Origin: Hyphococcus sp.
GTDB taxonomy: Bacteria > Pseudomonadota > Alphaproteobacteria > Caulobacterales > Parvularculaceae
Direction: 5' to 3'
Length of the DNA stretch: 48,559 nt
NCBI GenBank assembly: GCA_028285645.1
Contig: JANQOV010000118.1
Location: 1 to 48,559, forward strand
Positions 1 to 7,907 of this stretch are shown here, piece after piece. Every line of letters begins with the position of its first letter. Position 1 is the first letter of the stretch. The notes under the pieces were generated by a model, which saw only the letters and a list, made by a program, of their open reading frames with translations, ran no database searches and was not told the DNA's origin. Position numbers and translations under genes: made by a program.

Positions 1-1088
1 GAAAGCGTCATCAGGCCGTTGATCATGCCGCCCCAGGACGGCATCCACAGCATGACCGAGAACGTCATGCCGAGGGTCTGCGCCCATTCCGGCAGCGCCG
101 TATAATGCAAGTGGTGGGGACCCGCCCAGATATAGATGAAGATCAGCGACCAGAAATGCACGATCGACAGGCGATAGGACCAGACCGGCCGCTCGACCCG
201 TTTCGGAATGAAATAATACATGATCGCAAGAAAACCGGTGGTCAGGAAAAATCCGACCGCATTATGGGCGTACCACCATTGGGTCAGCGCATCCTGCACG
301 CCGGCAAACAGGGAGTAACTCTTCGATCCGAAAACCGAAACCGGCATCGCCAGATTGTTGACGATGTGCAGCATCGCGATGGTGACGATGAATGACAGGA
401 AGAACCAGTTCGACACATAAATATGCGGCTCTTTCCGTTTTAAGATAGTACCAAGAAAAACGAGTAGATAAGCAACCCAGACGATGGTCAACCAAAGATC
501 AGCATACCACTCAGGCTCGGCGTATTCTTTTGATTGCGTAACGCCGATGAGATAACCCGTCGCGGCGACGACGATAAATAGATTGTAGCCCCAGAAAACG
601 AACCATGGCGTCAGCCCGCCAAACAATCGCGCACGACAAGTTCGCTGCACGACGTAAAATGATGTCGCGAGCAGCACATTGCCGCCGAACGCAAAAATCA
701 CTGCCGACGTATGAAGCGGCCTAAGCCGTCCGAAATTTGTCCATGGCGCGTTGTCGAAATAGAGCCATTGAGGAAAGGCGAGCTGGAAAGCGATAATCGC
801 GCCGACGAGAAACCCGGCGATGCCCCAGAACATCGAGGCAATCACCCCGGCCTTTACCACATCAAACTGATAACCGCTGTAATCGACCGGACGGCCGCCA
901 AACACATGGGAGCCAAGGGCGAAACCGCCAACGATAAACGCACCTAAAAAGATGAGCGCATGAAACTCCATCAGCGGATCGACCGCACGCGCCGCAGCGA
1001 TCAGCGACCACAAGGCGCCCGCTGCAATAATGACCGCTATTAAAAGCGCATCTGCTCCACTACCACCGGCTGTTGTATCCTGGCGCAT
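1..1088 (-). CDS. ccoN: cbb3-type cytochrome c oxidase subunit I (partial)
   Basis: Catalytic heme-copper subunit of the high-affinity cbb3 oxidase in the inner membrane; it reduces oxygen and pumps protons. The reading frame is open from the ATG at 1088 to the left edge, giving about 362 residues of a usual 480-550, so the C-terminal third is missing. Visible family signatures are [10 protein letters not shown] (heme ligand helix), WWYGHNAVGF (CuB histidine region) and [12 protein letters not shown] (paired histidines), with many hydrophobic helices. The N-terminus is preceded by a GAGCGGGG ribosome-binding site. The other cco genes should follow beyond the window. A TTGAC-N4-GTCAA box about 70 bp upstream indicates FNR/FixK control, matching the fixLJK genes next door. 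Confidence 0.95.
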   Translation of the reverse strand, partial: MRQDTTAGGSGADALLIAVIIAAGALWSLIAAARAVDPLMEFHALIFLGAFIVGGFALGSHVFGGRPVDYSGYQFDVVKAGVIASMFWGIAGFLVGAIIAFQLAFPQWLYFDNAPWTNFGRLRPLHTSAVIFAFGGNVLLATSFYVVQRTCRARLFGGLTPWFVFWGYNLFIVVAATGYLIGVTQSKEYAEPEWYADLWLTIVWVAYLLVFLGTILKRKEPHIYVSNWFFLSFIVTIAMLHIVNNLAMPVSVFGSKSYSLFAGVQDALTQWWYAHNAVGFFLTTGFLAIMYYFIPKRVERPVWSYRLSIVHFWSLIFIYIWAGPHHLHYTALPEWAQTLGMTFSVMLWMPSWGGMINGLMTL

Positions 1089-1555
1089 AAGCTTATTCGC
1101 CCCGCTCTTTGATCGTCGTTTTTCGAACGCGTGATGGCGCGAACCGTAAGACTGGTATTTGACATGGGTCAATCCGGTTTGGGGTTTGATTGCAAAAGGC
1201 TATTTGCCGCAGTGTACGGTGGAAAACACGCAAGCGTTGCGAACGCCATATGGTGAAGGTTGGATTAAATCGGCTGCGTAATCAACGCTGCGCTACAGGG
1301 CGCTTGACCCCTTTCTGGTTGCCTGGCGCAGCTCGGCGTGTATTTGCGAAGCAATCTCAGACATATGGGTCAGGGAACTATGGCGGTGTTGTTTCGCCGC
1401 TGTGCAAAACGGGCAACCTTGGTGCTTCAGTCAAAGGGCCCCGGCGCAGCTTAGCTGAGGGTGCGCTGCGCCAAATAAGCGCATATAGAATGCAAGGGCG
1501 GGCGCACTGTTTACGAAAGTAGCGCCAACATGCTTCCGAGATTTAAGAGAGCGGG
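1089..1555. other. Intergenic region between divergent ccoN and fixL
   Basis: This 467-bp stretch separates divergent ccoN and fixL. It contains the FNR/FixK box at 1159-1172. An open frame at 1190-1522 on the plus strand has no recognisable domain, an odd Arg/Cys-rich composition and no ribosome-binding site, so I do not call it. No other conserved element was recognised. Confidence 0.6.
1159..1172. promoter_or_regulatory. FNR/FixK box upstream of ccoN
   Basis: TTGAC-ATGG-GTCAA is a perfect 5+4+5 inverted repeat matching the TTGAY-N4-RTCAA consensus of the FNR/FixK family. Its centre is about 77 bp upstream of the ccoN start, a usual place for a class II activator site. The FixK homologue at 4741 is the likely ligand. 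Confidence 0.8.
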
Positions 1556-3079
1556 ATGAATGGTCTAGAGCTGAAAGATTATGGCGGGACGCTGATCGAC
1601 GAGGTTCTCGATACAGTTGATACGCCGATTGTCATCCTCGCCGCGGACGGCAATATCATCCGTTTCAACGCCGCCAGCCAACGCTTGACGGGCTACACGG
1701 CGGAAGAAGTGATCGGGCGGAAAGTCTGGGATTTTTTGATCTTTGAGCAAGAGATCAGCCCTGTGCGCGCTGTATTTGAAACGACGCGCAGCGAAGGCAA
1801 GCCAACCCATTTTATCAATTTCTGGAAGACGAAAAGCGGCGAGCGCCGCCTTATTGAATGGTCGAACAAAACGATCAGAAACAACAAGGGCGATCTGTTT
1901 ATCCTGGTGGCGACCGGCATTGACATCACTGATCGGACATTGACCGCACACAAATTATCAGAAACCAGGACCTTTTTGCGCTCGATCGTTGATGCAAGTC
2001 CTGTAGCCATCGTTACCATCGACGAAAAAGGCCTGATCCAGAATTTCAGCCGGGAAGCCGAAAGGTGCTTTGGCTACGCCGAGCGTGAAGTCCGAGAGCG
2101 CAACATCAGTCTTTTAATGCCGGATCCAGATCAATCCCGCCATGACCAGTATATCAGTCGCTATCTCGCGACCGGCGAAAAACGCATTATCGGCCGGGCG
2201 CGCCAAGTAACAGCGTTGCGGAAAAGCGGCGAGAAATTCCCCGCCATGGTGCATGTCAGCGAATTCAAGCACGGACAACGCGTCTTTGTGGGCTTCATTC
2301 AGGATTTAACGGAGCAAAAGGCGACGGAACGCCGCCTCGAAGATACGCAAACGCAATTGCATCACGCGGGCCGGATCGGCGCGATGGGGGAAATCGCTAC
2401 GTCAATCGCACACGAACTAAATCAGCCGCTAACAGCGGCGGCAAGCCTTGCGGGCGCGGTCTCTCTGACGCTTAAAAAAGGGGATCATCCGGATGTCGGT
2501 GAAGCAACGGCGCTGCTTGACGATGTCATTAGCGAGGTTCGCCGGGCCAGCGAAATTATCCGCCGTATTCGCGAATTCATACGCAAGCAGAAATCTACCA
2601 AGAGCTTGCACGACCTGAATCAGATCGTCGAAGAAGCGAGCACTATCGCGCTGCTCGGCGCAGAAGCGGACGGGATCGAAGTAGATATGCAATTCGACGA
2701 GCACGTAGGCGAGGCGCATATAGACCGCATACAAATTCAACAAGTAGTGATTAACCTCATTCGTAACGCCATCGACGCAATGCGAGATGCAAAAGAAAAG
2801 CGCCTCGCCATATCAACAACCAGGAAAGACGCGATCATTGAGCTTAAGGTCTCAGATACGGGCCCGGGCGTGCCGGAGGAAATAAAAGCGCGCTTGTTTG
2901 AACCTTTTGTAACCAGCAAGGTCGATGGCATGGGCATTGGCCTATCCATATCGAAATCAATAATTGACGCACATCAAGGCGAAATCACCGCAACCAGCGG
3001 AGAATCGGCAGGTAGCGAATTTACCGTGAGATTGCCAATTGGAATTGATGACGAACACCATGGCGGAACCGGTGCATAA
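1556..3079 (+). CDS. fixL: Oxygen-sensing histidine kinase FixL
   Basis: Heme-PAS sensor kinase that is inhibited by oxygen and phosphorylates FixJ when oxygen falls. Order of domains: PAS 1 (about 12-128), heme PAS (about 138-255), HisKA with HELNQPL and phospho-acceptor His286, then HATPase_c with N, G1 (DTGPG) and G2 (GMGIGLS) boxes near the C-terminus. In the second PAS the segment around 194-216 keeps the proximal heme His196, Arg202 and Arg216. Their offsets (+6, +20) equal those of His200, Arg206 and Arg220 in Bradyrhizobium FixL, so this is a true heme sensor and not a generic PAS kinase. No transmembrane segment is visible, so it should be soluble. The 507-residue length is normal. 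The start has an AAGAGAGCGGG ribosome-binding site. The 3' end overlaps fixJ. Confidence 0.95.
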   Translation: MNGLELKDYGGTLIDEVLDTVDTPIVILAADGNIIRFNAASQRLTGYTAEEVIGRKVWDFLIFEQEISPVRAVFETTRSEGKPTHFINFWKTKSGERRLIEWSNKTIRNNKGDLFILVATGIDITDRTLTAHKLSETRTFLRSIVDASPVAIVTIDEKGLIQNFSREAERCFGYAEREVRERNISLLMPDPDQSRHDQYISRYLATGEKRIIGRARQVTALRKSGEKFPAMVHVSEFKHGQRVFVGFIQDLTEQKATERRLEDTQTQLHHAGRIGAMGEIATSIAHELNQPLTAAASLAGAVSLTLKKGDHPDVGEATALLDDVISEVRRASEIIRRIREFIRKQKSTKSLHDLNQIVEEASTIALLGAEADGIEVDMQFDEHVGEAHIDRIQIQQVVINLIRNAIDAMRDAKEKRLAISTTRKDAIIELKVSDTGPGVPEEIKARLFEPFVTSKVDGMGIGLSISKSIIDAHQGEITATSGESAGSEFTVRLPIGIDDEHHGGTGA

Positions 3080-3701
3080 CCTTAAAGGGTCGGTTTTTCT
3101 GGTCGATGACGACGTGGCCGTGCGGCGCGGCGTCAAAGCGCTATTGACGGCGGCGGATTATGACGTCGTTTCCTATAAATCCGGCGATGAATTTCTGGAG
3201 GCGCTTCCAACGATGGATGTATCCGGCGGCGCTGTCATCGTCGATGTCTGCATGCCGGGCATTCAGGGACTGGAATTGCAGGAACGCCTCAAGCAAGACA
3301 ATGTCCCCTTGCCGGTGATTGTGATGACGGCCCATGGCGACATTCCTATGGCGGTCAAAGCCATGCGCAACGGCGCTGTCGATTTTCTGGAAAAGCCGTT
3401 TACCGTCGATGAGATCACCACCGCCCTTGACCGGGCGTTTTCTCTGCCACGCTCGTCCCGTCCACGCCACAGTGCTTCATCTACTTTGATTGCGCGCTTT
3501 GAAAGCTTGACGCCGCGGGAAAAAGAAGTCCTGCATGAGATTGTCGAAGGCGCAACCAACAAGGAAATCGCGCGCACCCTTGAGCTAAGCCCGCGAACCG
3601 TTGAAGTTCACCGGCAAAGAATCATGCAAAAAATGCAAGCGAAGAGCTTCGCAATGTTGGTGCGCATGGCTGTAGCGCTAAACGCGCAACTTGAATTGTA
3701 G
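3048..3701 (+). CDS. fixJ: Response regulator FixJ
   Basis: Two-domain transcription activator that is the partner of FixL. The receiver (about 14-127) shows the acidic DDD cluster, phospho-acceptor Asp66 in VIVDVCMPG, Thr94 and Lys116. A LuxR-type helix-turn-helix follows (LTPREKEVLHEIVEGATNKEIA...SPRTVEVHR). The gene overlaps the end of fixL by about 30 bp, which implies co-transcription and translational coupling. I use the ATG at 3048; an upstream in-frame TTG (3039) and a downstream ATG (3060) are alternatives, as none has a strong ribosome-binding site. The expected target is fixK, about 1 kb downstream, where a GTAAGTAG octamer resembles published FixJ sites. Confidence 0.93.
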   Translation: MTNTMAEPVHNLKGSVFLVDDDVAVRRGVKALLTAADYDVVSYKSGDEFLEALPTMDVSGGAVIVDVCMPGIQGLELQERLKQDNVPLPVIVMTAHGDIPMAVKAMRNGAVDFLEKPFTVDEITTALDRAFSLPRSSRPRHSASSTLIARFESLTPREKEVLHEIVEGATNKEIARTLELSPRTVEVHRQRIMQKMQAKSFAMLVRMAVALNAQLEL

Positions 3702-3729
3702 CCTTCCGAAACAGGTTTCGCTGAAAGGC
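3701..3729 (+). other. Hairpin spanning the ribosome-binding site of the VIT gene
   Basis: GCCTT (3701-3705) pairs with AAGGC (3725-3729), and inside it CGAAA (3707-3711) pairs with TTTCG (3716-3720), with a 1-by-4 internal loop. The 3' arm contains the GAAAGG Shine-Dalgarno sequence of the gene at 3735. It sits directly after the fixJ stop codon and could damp readthrough translation. It has no T tail, so it is not a classic terminator. Confidence 0.35.
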
Positions 3730-3734
3730 GCGCC

Positions 3735-4469
3735 ATGGCTGATCCGCAAAGCCTTGACCATGATCACACGCCGCAGGCCATCGCTGTGCGCCTCGCCGCA
3801 CCGCCCAAGCCAAGCTATTTGCGCGATTGGGTGCTTGGCGGCATTGACGGCGCAGTGACGACCTTCGCGATTGTCGCCGGCGTCGCCGGCGCCGGACTTG
3901 TCCATGGCGTCGTCATTGTCCTCGGCGTTGCTAACTTAATCGCCGACGGGCTTTCCATGGCGGCGGGAAACTATAGCGGCGTCAAAGCAGAGAATGACGA
4001 CCTTCAGCGCTTGCGTGACATGGAGCGTCGTCACATTGAACAAACGCCGGAAGGCGAGCGGGAAGAAGTCCGCCAGATTTTCGCCAATAAGGGTTTTGCC
4101 GGCGAGACCCTGGAACGCGCCGTTGAAACCATCACCGCAGATGAAGATCGGTGGATCGATTTCATGCTGGCGGAAGAATTCGGCGCGCCCAAGGCTGAAC
4201 GCGCGCCAATGCCCGCAGCGGCGGTGACATTTGCCGCCTTTGTGATCTGCGGCGTTGTTCCGCTCATTCCTTATACGTTGCCGATATCCCATGAATTTAC
4301 AGTGGCGACCGTGGCGACAGGTTTTGTTTTCTTCCTGATCGGATCGTTAAAATCGCGCTGGTCGACAGCGCACTGGTGGAGATCGGGACTGGAAACATTA
4401 ACCATCGGCCTTGTTGCAGCGGGCGTCGCTTACCTGATTGGCGATTTATTAAAGTCGCTCGTCGCCTGA
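3735..4469 (+). CDS. VIT1/CCC1-family membrane protein
   Basis: Member of the vacuolar iron transporter (VIT1/CCC1, DUF125) family, whose eukaryotic members carry Fe2+ or Mn2+ across membranes. The 244-residue protein has a hydrophilic N-terminal leader, the signature segment LRDWVLGGIDGAVTTFAIVAG (about 29-49), a second helix ending in DGLSMAAGNY, an acidic cytoplasmic linker rich in Glu (about 90-150; the metal-binding region in the family) and three C-terminal membrane helices. The ribosome-binding site GAAAGG lies 7 bp before the ATG and is within the preceding hairpin. It follows fixJ by 33 bp and may be co-transcribed. The metal substrate is unknown; iron or manganese handling under low oxygen is plausible by context. 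Confidence 0.85.
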   Translation: MADPQSLDHDHTPQAIAVRLAAPPKPSYLRDWVLGGIDGAVTTFAIVAGVAGAGLVHGVVIVLGVANLIADGLSMAAGNYSGVKAENDDLQRLRDMERRHIEQTPEGEREEVRQIFANKGFAGETLERAVETITADEDRWIDFMLAEEFGAPKAERAPMPAAAVTFAAFVICGVVPLIPYTLPISHEFTVATVATGFVFFLIGSLKSRWSTAHWWRSGLETLTIGLVAAGVAYLIGDLLKSLVA

Positions 4470-4479
4470 TGCAGGCTTA

Positions 4480-4499
4480 CATACGTATATTTACGTATG
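4480..4499. promoter_or_regulatory. Perfect inverted repeat CATACGTA-N4-TACGTATG
   Basis: Two 8-bp arms flank the spacer TATT, 11 bp after the stop codon of the VIT gene and about 240 bp upstream of fixK. Each arm contains TACGTA. The arms are AT-rich and no run of T follows on the plus strand, so an operator is more likely than a terminator. Confidence 0.5.
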
Positions 4500-4633
4500 C
4501 ATTTTAGCGGCCCTATCCAGCGACGGACGGCCTTGACGACGCATCAAACAAGAAGTCAACGCCGTGCTGACCGCTTTCATGTCGCTGCTCCGCCGCTAGG
4601 CGCTAAACCAACCGCGAAAGGAAATCCAAGCCG

Positions 4634-4641
4634 GTAAGTAG
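4634..4641 (+). promoter_or_regulatory. FixJ-like site in the fixK promoter region
   Basis: GTAAGTAG matches the GTAMGTAG motif that I recall for FixJ binding sites in Sinorhizobium. It lies 12 bp before TTGACT (4654-4659) and about 100 bp before the fixK start. Position and motif fit direct activation of fixK by FixJ, but an octamer alone can occur by chance. Confidence 0.45.
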
Positions 4642-4740
4642 TCACCCCAGCTTTTGACTCGCGCGGCAACGCTTAAATCCTAAACGTAGCGTTTTTCAAG
4701 AACATCACGCTGGGCCAGCTCAAACCACAGGGGCTTAATT

Positions 4741-5442
4741 ATGTCAGCACTGTTCGAACCTTCGCTTTCCGCGGGTCTTCCCGGCGCGGACGTCCTGGCT
4801 GCAGATCTTGATGACGCCGGGCTCGCGGCGACCGCTTGCGTGAAGCGCATCAAGGCGGGCGAAACCCTTTATGTGGAGGGCGAAGCCGCGCCTTATTGCT
4901 ATCAGGTCGTCAGCGGCGTTGTGAAAGAATACAACACGCTTGAAGACGGTCGTCGCCAGGTCGCTGATTTTTATGGCGTTGGCGAGTTGTTCGGGATTTC
5001 GGAAGTTGCAGAACAGTTACATACCGCAGAAGCCATCACCAACTGCGTCGTACGCTGCTATCCGCGTGATGCATTCATCCGCACCATCGCAAGGTCTCCG
5101 CGGCTGTCGCGGCATTTCTTGAACACGCTAATGAGCCGCCTCCACCGCGCGCGCGAACGCATGGTCATGCTTGGCCGCATGAGCGCTTTGCAACGTATTT
5201 CCGTATTTCTAATCCGACTGTCGAAAGAACAGGCAACACGCGAAGATGTTCATTTCGCCATGAACCGGCAGGACATCGCCGATCATTTGGGACTGACGAT
5301 TGAAACCGTCTGCCGCGCGCTCACCGACCTTAAGAAGAGGGGCGTGATCACCATGAAGTCGGCGCGGTATTTCTCAATTCCCAAGTTACACGCGCTTGAA
5401 CACATTGCAGGCGGCGCACAAAATCCGAACCGCCTTCACTAA
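4741..5442 (+). CDS. fixK: FixK-type Crp/Fnr transcription activator
   Basis: Crp/Fnr-family regulator, 233 residues: N-terminal cyclic-nucleotide-binding-like fold (about 33-125), dimer helix (about 128-160) and C-terminal winged helix (about 172-222). The N-terminal cysteine cluster that binds the FNR iron-sulfur centre is absent, so this is FixK-like and oxygen input must come from FixLJ. The recognition helix reads IETVCRAL, with Glu188 and Arg192 placed to read TTGAY half-sites. Cys191 sits exactly where Bradyrhizobium FixK2 has redox-active Cys183. An AGGGG ribosome-binding site lies 8 bp before the ATG. It probably acts at the TTGAY-N4-RTCAA boxes found here at 1159, 6509 and 12037. 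Confidence 0.9.
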   Translation: MSALFEPSLSAGLPGADVLAADLDDAGLAATACVKRIKAGETLYVEGEAAPYCYQVVSGVVKEYNTLEDGRRQVADFYGVGELFGISEVAEQLHTAEAITNCVVRCYPRDAFIRTIARSPRLSRHFLNTLMSRLHRARERMVMLGRMSALQRISVFLIRLSKEQATREDVHFAMNRQDIADHLGLTIETVCRALTDLKKRGVITMKSARYFSIPKLHALEHIAGGAQNPNRLH

Positions 5443-5458
5443 CGCATGAGCCCATCAA

Positions 5459-5480
5459 ACTGGTCATTCAGCTGACTAGT
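5459..5480. terminator. Possible bidirectional stem between fixK and stress-protein gene
   Basis: ACTGGTCA (5459-5466) and TGACTAGT (5473-5480) form an 8-bp stem with one G-T wobble and a 6-nt loop, between convergent genes. There is no T run, so termination activity is uncertain. Confidence 0.3.
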
Positions 5481-6357
5481 GCGCCATCAAGAGCGGGATA
5501 TTTGAAGTCTTGAGCATGGTGCGGGTGAAACCGCCCAACACCATCTCACGCCAGCGACTATGGGAATAAGCGCCCATCACAATAAGATCGGCGTTCTTGT
5601 CCTGTGCGCGGTGCTGGAAAATATCCTCGATGCTCTCACCCTTCTCAAGGGAAGGGTGGATGTACTCAGCATGCACGCCGTGAAGCTTCAAAAATGCAAC
5701 AACGTTTTCCGGCGGTTCAACGCCCCAATCCATTTTTCCTACCGACGTAACGACAACGAGCTCCGCTCGCTGAAGGATAGGCAGCGCTGCGCTAAGCGCG
5801 CGCGCAGCTTCGCGCCCGCCGTCCCAGGCGACAAACACGGTTTTTGGAAATTGATCGAAACTCTGGCTTTCGCTGACAATCAATACCGGCTGGCCGGATT
5901 GAAAGATCGTTTCTTCAAGATCCGCCATCAGATATTTCGGGTCATTGTCCCCAGGGCGGGATAAAATAGTGAGGTCGGAAACACGCGCGCGGGTCGCAAG
6001 GCTATACGGCATGTCTTTCGTGACGTCCGTCCAGGACGCTGTCGCGCCCTTGTCGTCCGTGTGAACCGTCGTTTCTAGAATATCGATCGATTGCTTGCCG
6101 CACAGCGTCTTGAATTCCTTTTCCAAATCCGCCGCAAGACGGTTGGCCGTCTCTGTCAGGGCTTCAAGGTTTTCTTCGACATAGGTCACGGCGATTGGAT
6201 AGTACACATTGCCCGGGACCGAAGGGCTCAGCGAATGGCGTACATGCACGACATCAAGATGCGCCTTGAATTCTTTCGCAAAGACCGCGCCCGCCGCAAA
6301 AGCGCGTTTTCCGGTCGCCGCTTCGCTAAAGGGAACCATAATCTTCTTGATGGACAT
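5476..6357 (-). CDS. Tandem-domain universal stress protein
   Basis: 293-residue protein made of two UspA-like domains, the first starting SIKKIMVPFSEAATGKRAF and the second around TVFVAWDGGREAARALSAALP. The C-terminal nucleotide-binding loop reads MGAYSHSRWREMVLGGFTR, where the second glycine of the G-x2-G motif is a serine. Such proteins are cytoplasmic and are often induced by oxygen limitation. The ATG at 6357 is preceded by GGAGAG at a good distance; longer in-frame starts exist but lack such a site. A perfect FNR/FixK box at 6509-6522 lies about 150 bp upstream, overlapping the end of the CBS gene. It is paralogous to the gene at 43686-44558, and both carry the same 13 bp at their 3' ends. 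Confidence 0.9.
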   Translation of the reverse strand: MSIKKIMVPFSEAATGKRAFAAGAVFAKEFKAHLDVVHVRHSLSPSVPGNVYYPIAVTYVEENLEALTETANRLAADLEKEFKTLCGKQSIDILETTVHTDDKGATASWTDVTKDMPYSLATRARVSDLTILSRPGDNDPKYLMADLEETIFQSGQPVLIVSESQSFDQFPKTVFVAWDGGREAARALSAALPILQRAELVVVTSVGKMDWGVEPPENVVAFLKLHGVHAEYIHPSLEKGESIEDIFQHRAQDKNADLIVMGAYSHSRWREMVLGGFTRTMLKTSNIPLLMAH

Positions 6358-6508
6358 CGATAAGCTCTCCATAGCTTGGAATACGGCAAAGGCGCCCGGG
6401 GACGGCGGGATATCTTGTGCGGCGGTCCAACTTGCAGGGTCGGGAGGGGACCGCACATGAAGACCGCCCCCAGGCCGTCTTATTCAACATCGAAAAACGC
6501 CGTTTGCT

Positions 6509-6522
6509 TTGATGAATGTCAA
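6509..6522. promoter_or_regulatory. FNR/FixK box upstream of the universal stress protein
   Basis: TTGAT-GAAT-GTCAA matches the TTGAY-N4-RTCAA consensus exactly. It overlaps the 3' end of the CBS-domain gene and points to separate, oxygen-controlled transcription of the stress-protein gene below it. Confidence 0.7.
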
Positions 6523-6953
6523 TCCTTATCAGTTTTGCTTTTTGCTCTTGCAACGGCTTTGAGAACTTCGCCGGTCAGAGACGCTGGCGCGTGCACAGCG
6601 ACATCTTCAAGGCTCAGCATCCCAACCACCTCCTGTTTGTCATTCATGACCGGCAGTCGCCGCACGTTGTTTTGCTCCATAATGCGGACCGCATCTTCCA
6701 GTTCTTCCGTTTCAGAACACCAGAAGCATTCGTCTGACATGATTTCCTGGACTTCCATCGTCGTCACATCTTTGTTTGCGCCGACCGCCCGGGTCGCAAT
6801 ATCCCTGTCGGTCACCATGCCGATAAGCTTGCCGTCTTCAACAACCGGCAACGCGCCGATTTTTTGCGTGCGCATTTTTTTTGCGGCGTGCGGAACTTTC
6901 TCGTCAGGCTCCGCAATTCTGATACCCGCTGTCATGGCTTCTGCAACACGCAT
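6519..6953 (-). CDS. CBS-pair domain protein
   Basis: 144-residue cytoplasmic protein made only of two CBS motifs (about 1-60 and 68-128), a module that binds adenine nucleotides. The hallmark pieces are VAEAMTAGIRIAEPDE, IGALPVVEDGKLIGMVTDRDIATRAV, and RRLPVMNDKQEVVGMLSLEDVA. There is no fused enzyme domain. AAGGAG lies 8 bp before the ATG. It is next to a stress protein likely controlled by FixK. Such stand-alone CBS pairs are common in low-oxygen regulons, but the partner is unknown. Confidence 0.88.
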   Translation of the reverse strand: MRVAEAMTAGIRIAEPDEKVPHAAKKMRTQKIGALPVVEDGKLIGMVTDRDIATRAVGANKDVTTMEVQEIMSDECFWCSETEELEDAVRIMEQNNVRRLPVMNDKQEVVGMLSLEDVAVHAPASLTGEVLKAVARAKSKTDKD

Positions 6954-7084
6954 GTTTCTTCTCCTTCATGGGCAATTTGTTCGCCGCTTAAACTTGTGGT
7001 TGCGCACCGACACTGTTGCCGCGCCCGCACACTAATAGGGAAACGTTACTATGATACATTGCAGGTGGCTAGCGGGCGCCTACA

Positions 7085-7098
7085 TTGAGGTAGGTCAA
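7085..7098. promoter_or_regulatory. FNR/FixK-like box between CBS gene and exporter operon
   Basis: TTGAG-GTAG-GTCAA has one perfect half-site and one mismatch in the other. Its centre is about 56 bp before the ATG of the ABC ATPase, a suitable position for activating that operon. It could also serve the divergent CBS gene, about 135 bp away. Confidence 0.5.
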
Positions 7099-7147
7099 AT
7101 TCCAAGGACCTGTCGGCGCCTAAAGAACCGCCGAATAGGCGGAGAGC

Positions 7148-7897
7148 ATGCAAAAAAGCAACGCACGCAAGATTGCAACCGGTTCTGACGAGGCGCCGCT
7201 CGCCTTTCGGACCCGGGGCATATCAAAAGTCTATGGCGAAGGGCCGGCGGCAGTGCACGCCTTGCGCGGAGTCGACCTTGAAATACCGACCGGGGAACTC
7301 GTTGTATTGCTCGGTCCCTCGGGAAGCGGAAAATCAACCCTCCTCAACATTCTTGGCGGCATTGATCAGGCGACCAGCGGCAGTGCTTATTTTCAGGACA
7401 AAGAACTGACCGCCATGAACGAACGCGCGCTGACCCGCTACCGGCGCAATCACGTCGGCTTCGTATTTCAGTTCTATAATCTGATGCCGAGCTTAACGGC
7501 GCGGGAAAACGTCGATCTGGTTTCCGAGATCGCGCGCGATCCCATGCCGTCCATGGAGGCGTTGGAGATGGTCGGGCTTGGCGAGCGCGCAACGCACTTT
7601 CCGTCAGAATTGTCTGGCGGCGAACAACAGCGCGTCGCGATCGCACGCGCCATCGCAAAAAGACCGACTGTCCTGTTCTGCGACGAACCAACCGGCGCCC
7701 TCGACAGCAAGACCGGCATCAGCGTCTTAAAGGCGCTGCAGCATCTCAACGACAATCTCGGCACGACGACGTTGATTATCACCCACGCCGCCGCTACCGC
7801 CGCCATCGCCGATCGCGTCATCCACTTTGCCGACGGCAAGATCCGCGAAGTGGTCAAAAACGAAACCAAACTGTCGGCAGACGAGATCCATTGGTGA
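7148..7897 (+). CDS. ABC transporter ATP-binding protein (MacB/LolD type)
   Basis: 249-residue nucleotide-binding subunit. Visible motifs: Walker [10 protein letters not shown] (56-64), Q-loop Gln108, signature LSGGEQQ (155-161), Walker [13 protein letters not shown] (175-186) and switch His213. It groups with the LolD/MacB subfamily that energises FtsX-type permeases. The next gene begins 11 bp downstream and encodes such a permease, followed by an HlyD-type adaptor, so the three form one export complex. The start ATG at 7148 follows GGCGGAGAGC. Confidence 0.92.
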   Translation: MQKSNARKIATGSDEAPLAFRTRGISKVYGEGPAAVHALRGVDLEIPTGELVVLLGPSGSGKSTLLNILGGIDQATSGSAYFQDKELTAMNERALTRYRRNHVGFVFQFYNLMPSLTARENVDLVSEIARDPMPSMEALEMVGLGERATHFPSELSGGEQQRVAIARAIAKRPTVLFCDEPTGALDSKTGISVLKALQHLNDNLGTTTLIITHAAATAAIADRVIHFADGKIREVVKNETKLSADEIHW

Positions 7898-7907
7898 GCA
7901 TGCCGAT

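Larger units (their letters stand above)
4470..4740. other. fixK upstream region
   Basis: This 271-bp gap before fixK holds a 20-bp perfect palindrome (4480-4499), a FixJ-like octamer GTAAGTAG (4634-4641) and a TTGACT hexamer (4654-4659) that could be a -35 element. No open frame of interest was seen. Confidence 0.6.

Noticed and set aside
1190-1522. Open frame of 110 codons on the plus strand between ccoN and fixL
   Set aside because: No ribosome-binding site, no recognisable domain, unusual composition, and it begins beside the divergent ccoN control region.
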